From: Candidatus Omnitrophota bacterium
GTDB taxonomy: Bacteria; Omnitrophota; Gorgyraeia; Zapsychrales; Fredricksoniimonadaceae
Direction: 5' to 3'
Assembly (NCBI GenBank): GCA_903861305.1
Contig: CAIOTT010000025.1
Coordinates: 1 to 52,552 of the forward strand
Length of the DNA: 52,552 bases
The notes under the pieces were generated by a model. The model searched no databases. It saw only the letters and a program-made list of their open reading frames with translations, and was not told the origin of the DNA. Both the position numbers and the translations under genes were made by a program. Shown one piece after another: positions 49,454 to 52,552 of the stretch. Numbering within the stretch: position 1 is the first letter of the stretch; every line of letters starts with the position of its first letter.

Positions 49454-50043
49454 GAACGCGTTTGATCGTCGGCCTCGGGAATCCGGGCCGGCAGTACGAA
49501 AGAACTCGGCACAACTGCGGTTTTATGGCCGTCGAGAAATTGGCAGGCCTGGCAGGGGCCGCGTTCAGGAAGTGCCGTTACGCTGCGGCGCTGGTGGCTG
49601 AAACGCGCGAAGGGGACCAGCGGACGCTTTTTGCGCTGCCTCAGACGTTCATGAACGATTCGGGGCTCGCGCTCCGCGATATGGCAGCATTTGACAAGGT
49701 GGCGCTGGACGATGTGCTGGTGGTGTGCGACGAGTTGAGGATCGGCATCGGACAGATGAGGCTCAGGCTCGACGGGTCGGACGCGGGGCATAACGGCCTC
49801 AAGTCCATCGCGGCGCACCTGGGTACAGAACGTTACGCGAGGCTCAGGATCGGCATCGGTCCTTTGAAGGCGATGCCCGCGGCGGATGATCAGAGGGATT
49901 TCGTGCTCGGAGCATTCAGCGCGGCGGAAATGAAGATAATCGGAAATGTTCTGGAAAGCGCGTGTGATTGCTGCCGTTTATGGCTCACGGGCGATACGGC
50001 CAGGGCAATGACACTGTATAACAAAAGGAAGGGCGATGAATAA
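49450..50043 (+). CDS. pth: Peptidyl-tRNA hydrolase
   Basis: RLIVGLGNPGRQYERTRHNCGFMAVEKLA; LPQTFMNDSGLAL; GSDAGHNGLKSI; GTG start. Confidence 0.97.
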   Translation: MRTRLIVGLGNPGRQYERTRHNCGFMAVEKLAGLAGAAFRKCRYAAALVAETREGDQRTLFALPQTFMNDSGLALRDMAAFDKVALDDVLVVCDELRIGIGQMRLRLDGSDAGHNGLKSIAAHLGTERYARLRIGIGPLKAMPAADDQRDFVLGAFSAAEMKIIGNVLESACDCCRLWLTGDTARAMTLYNKRKGDE

Positions 50044-50326
50044 GTACGAAATGATCTACATTGTGGACTCACGCTTGTCCGACGGGGACAAGGGCGAGGT
50101 GGCCAAGCTGGTGGCCGAGATGATCGCGAAAGCGGGCGGCAAGATCCTCAATTCGGCGGTATGGTTCGAGCGCCAGAGGATGTCGTTCCCTATCAGGAAA
50201 GTGTGGGAAGGCACGTATTACCTTCTGAACATCGAAGGCAAGGCAACTGAAATGGCCAAATTGCGCCGCGAACTCCAGATCAGTGAGAAGGTCCTGCGCT
50301 TTTTGATCATCAGGGTCGAGAAATAA
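50036..50326 (+). CDS. rpsF: 30S ribosomal protein S6
   Basis: MNKYEMIYIVDSRLSD..RMSFPIRKVWEGTYYLLNIEG; rpsF-ssb-rpsR order. Confidence 0.95.
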   Translation: MNKYEMIYIVDSRLSDGDKGEVAKLVAEMIAKAGGKILNSAVWFERQRMSFPIRKVWEGTYYLLNIEGKATEMAKLRRELQISEKVLRFLIIRVEK

Positions 50327-50343
50327 CAGCGGGGGGATGGGCG

Positions 50344-50787
50344 ATGGCGAGCCTGAACAAAGTCCTTTTGATCGGCAACTTGACCAAAGACCCTGAGCTC
50401 CGGTATACCCCTAACGGCACGGCGGTCGCCAATTTGCGCATCGCGGTCAACCGCAAGTTCAAGGACCGTACGGGGGAATTGAAAGAAGACACGTGTTACG
50501 TGACGATCACGGCGTGGGACAAGCTCGCCGAGATCTGCAACGAGCATTTGAAAAAAGGCAGTCCGATCTTTGTGGAAGGGATACTCCAGTCGCGCTCGTG
50601 GGATACTCCCGATGGACAGAAACGCAGCGCCATTGATGTCCGCGCGGAACGTATCCATTTTCTCGGCGGCACGCATGGCGGCCGGGGTCCTGACGCGGGT
50701 GCCAGGGCGGAAGGCCCGGTGACGGGGGAAGTTGATGTGACAGGTAATGACGCCGTGCGTCCGGAAGACATGGCTTGGGAAGAATAA
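50344..50787 (+). CDS. ssb: Single-stranded DNA-binding protein
   Basis: [37 protein letters not shown]-terminal acidic tip EDMAWEE. Confidence 0.97.
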   Translation: MASLNKVLLIGNLTKDPELRYTPNGTAVANLRIAVNRKFKDRTGELKEDTCYVTITAWDKLAEICNEHLKKGSPIFVEGILQSRSWDTPDGQKRSAIDVRAERIHFLGGTHGGRGPDAGARAEGPVTGEVDVTGNDAVRPEDMAWEE

Positions 50788-50800
50788 TAAGGAGGATACA

Positions 50801-51067
50801 TTGGAAAGGCCACTCAAAAAGAAGTTTGACAAGAAGAACAAGAAGCCGCGCCGGGTCAGCAGGACCCCGAGGTTCCTTGTTGAATTGCCGGAGGTCATCG
50901 ATTATAAGGATATCGCCACCCTCCGCAAGCTCCTGAGCGAGCGCGGGAAGATCCTGTCCCGCCGCTTTACGGGGGTCAACGCGAAGAACCAGCGCTTGCT
51001 GTGCGACGCGATCAAGCGGGCCAGGTACCTCGGATTGCTGCCGGTCGGTTCCGCGAAAAGAAAGTGA
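50801..51067 (+). CDS. rpsR: 30S ribosomal protein S18 (probable TTG start)
   Basis: [56 protein letters not shown] at 50791 before TTG. Confidence 0.93.
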   Translation: MERPLKKKFDKKNKKPRRVSRTPRFLVELPEVIDYKDIATLRKLLSERGKILSRRFTGVNAKNQRLLCDAIKRARYLGLLPVGSAKRK

Positions 51068-51071
51068 AACA

Positions 51072-51100
51072 CCGTGCCCCCGACGGGCATGGTATTTTTT
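51072..51100 (+). terminator. Terminator-like hairpin between rpsR and rplI
   Basis: CCGTGCCC-CCGAC-GGGCATGG followed by TATTTTTT. Confidence 0.7.
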
Positions 51101-51152
51101 AATTTGAAACCCCGGGAAAAATGTCACCGGGGCCATTGAAGTGGAGTTAACG

Positions 51153-51596
51153 ATGGAAGTCATTCTGAGTCATGATGTGGCCAACCTGGGCAAGGCTGGC
51201 GAAGTGGTCAAGGTCAAGGACGGGTTCGCGCGCAATTATCTCATCCCGCGCCAGGTTGCCATGGCTGCGACGAAAGAGAACCTGAAGAACGCCGCGAAGG
51301 TCAAGGCCAAGGCGGTCGAGCTTTATGAGGTCAAGCGCAAGGCGGCGGAAGCCGAGGCCGAGAAGCTCGGGAAAATATCGTGCACGATCACGGTCGAAGT
51401 GAACGATCAGGAAAAGCTTTATGGTGCTGTTTCAGAGACCGACATTTTGAATGCGCTGGAGCAGGAAGGCTTCAAGGCCGGGCGCCATGATCTTGTGCTC
51501 GAAAAGCCTGTCAGCGAGCTCGGCATTTTCGAGATCGGCGTGAAACTTCATCCGGACGTCACAGGGAAGTTCCGGTTATGGGTCACGAAGAAATAA
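51153..51596 (+). CDS. rplI: 50S ribosomal protein L9
   Basis: MEVILSHDVANLGKAGEVVKVKDGFARNYLIPRQVA. Confidence 0.97.
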   Translation: MEVILSHDVANLGKAGEVVKVKDGFARNYLIPRQVAMAATKENLKNAAKVKAKAVELYEVKRKAAEAEAEKLGKISCTITVEVNDQEKLYGAVSETDILNALEQEGFKAGRHDLVLEKPVSELGIFEIGVKLHPDVTGKFRLWVTKK

Positions 51597-52552
51597 GGGT
51601 CCCACCGCAGAACCAGGCGGCTGAACGCGCTGTCCTGGGGGCCATGCTTCTGGATGAAGACGCTATCGGGGCTGTTATCGAAAGCCTCGATAGCTCTTTT
51701 TTCTATGACGCCTCCCACCAGAAAATTTTCGAGGGTATCGTCAAGCTTTACGGCGACCGCAAGAACGTGGATATCATCACGCTCGCGGACCGCCTCAAGA
51801 GCGACGGTGTCCTGGAGTCCGTCGGCGGGGCCGCTTTCCTTGCGGAACTCGCGGATTCCATCCCAACGTCCGCGAACGTCCTCCATCACGTCGAGATCGT
51901 CAAGGAAAAAGGCGTAAAGCGCAAGCTTATCAGGAGCGCGACCGAGATCGTGTCCCGCTGTTATGAGGAGGGCGCCGAAGCGGGCATCCTTGTCGATGAC
52001 GCCGAGCGCCTTATCTTTGAGGTGGCCCACGCGCGCGAACGCCAGCAGGCTTACGCCGTGAAGGACCTTGTCAAGGGGACGATGAAGCTCATCGACGCGC
52101 TGTACCACCGCAAAGAGACGATCACCGGAGTCCCGACGGGATTTTACGAGTTTGACGAGAAGACATCGGGGTTCCAGCGTTCCGACCTGGTCATTGTCGC
52201 GGCGCGCCCGTCGATGGGCAAGAGCGCTTTTGCGGCCACGGTCGCTGAGTACGCCGCTTTGGAAAAGAATGTCGGCGTCGCGTTCTTCAGCCTTGAAATG
52301 TCGAAGGAACAGGTGGCCATGCGCATGCTCTGTTCCCAGGCGCGGGTGGATGCCTCCAAGGTGCGCACCGGAAGGCTCGCTTCCTCGGACTGGCCGCTCT
52401 TGACAAAAGCCGCGGCGAAGCTTTCCAAGGCGCCTATTTTCGTGGACGATTCCCCGGCCATTTCCCCCCTCGAGCTTCGCGCCAAGGCGCGCCGCCTGAA
52501 GACGGGGCAGAATATCGGCCTTATTGTCGTTGACTACCTCCAGCTGATGCGG
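51578..52552 (+). CDS. dnaB: Replicative DNA helicase, truncated by window end
   Basis: Open frame to window end, absent from ORF track: MGHEEIRVPPQNQAAERAVLGAMLLDED..GVPTGFYEFDEKTSGFQRSDLVIVAARPSMGKSAFA..IVVDYLQLM. Confidence 0.96.
   Translation, partial: MGHEEIRVPPQNQAAERAVLGAMLLDEDAIGAVIESLDSSFFYDASHQKIFEGIVKLYGDRKNVDIITLADRLKSDGVLESVGGAAFLAELADSIPTSANVLHHVEIVKEKGVKRKLIRSATEIVSRCYEEGAEAGILVDDAERLIFEVAHARERQQAYAVKDLVKGTMKLIDALYHRKETITGVPTGFYEFDEKTSGFQRSDLVIVAARPSMGKSAFAATVAEYAALEKNVGVAFFSLEMSKEQVAMRMLCSQARVDASKVRTGRLASSDWPLLTKAAAKLSKAPIFVDDSPAISPLELRAKARRLKTGQNIGLIVVDYLQLMR

Noticed and set aside
51578-52552. Intein in DnaB
   Set aside because: Walker A (ARPSMGKSAFA) and following region read through without insertion; the remainder is outside the window.
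1-52552. CRISPR arrays, tRNA/rRNA genes, transposases
   Set aside because: No regularly spaced repeats, cloverleaf-like or rRNA-like segments, or transposase motifs were recognised by eye; absence not proven without tools.

Overview
The window looks like one large exopolysaccharide (EPS)/exosortase locus (about 1-39.3 kb, all on the + strand), followed by a sigma-54 regulatory pair and a housekeeping block (glmU-prs-rplY-pth-rpsF-ssb-rpsR-rplI-dnaB). No rRNA, tRNA, CRISPR or transposase was seen. The EPS part encodes: dTDP-rhamnose synthesis (rfbA/C/D/B); Wzy- and Wzx-like proteins; a dTDP-3-amino-dideoxyhexose module (two FdtA-like cupins, a hexapeptide acetyltransferase, a GNAT, a DegT aminotransferase); an MBOAT/SGNH-like pair; many GT2/GT4 glycosyltransferases; an AsnB-type amidotransferase; a CapK/PaaK-like adenylating enzyme; an ACP, a KASIII and two alpha/beta-hydrolases with altered nucleophile elbows; an exosortase (catalytic Cys/Arg/His visible) with EpsI; and PEP-CTERM proteins. 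The most unusual object is 37000..37845. It reads as signal peptide, short linker, an INTERNAL PEP-CTERM sorting signal, then a complete polyprenyl-phosphate sugar transferase (the EPS-initiating enzyme). It heads a probable transcription unit with two ordinary PEP-CTERM proteins. Upstream is a long AT-rich leader with a convincing -24/-12 (sigma-54) promoter, an upstream dyad and a structured 5' leader; downstream is a strong terminator. A GAF-AAA+-Fis sigma-54 activator and rpoN lie 2-5 kb away, converging with overlapping stops. I also report two families of short hairpin repeats (one pair shows compensatory base change, one copy is translated inside a gene) and a 100-bp imperfect inverted repeat. 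Everything was read by eye. No database search, folding or alignment was run, and family names and recalled motifs need confirmation.
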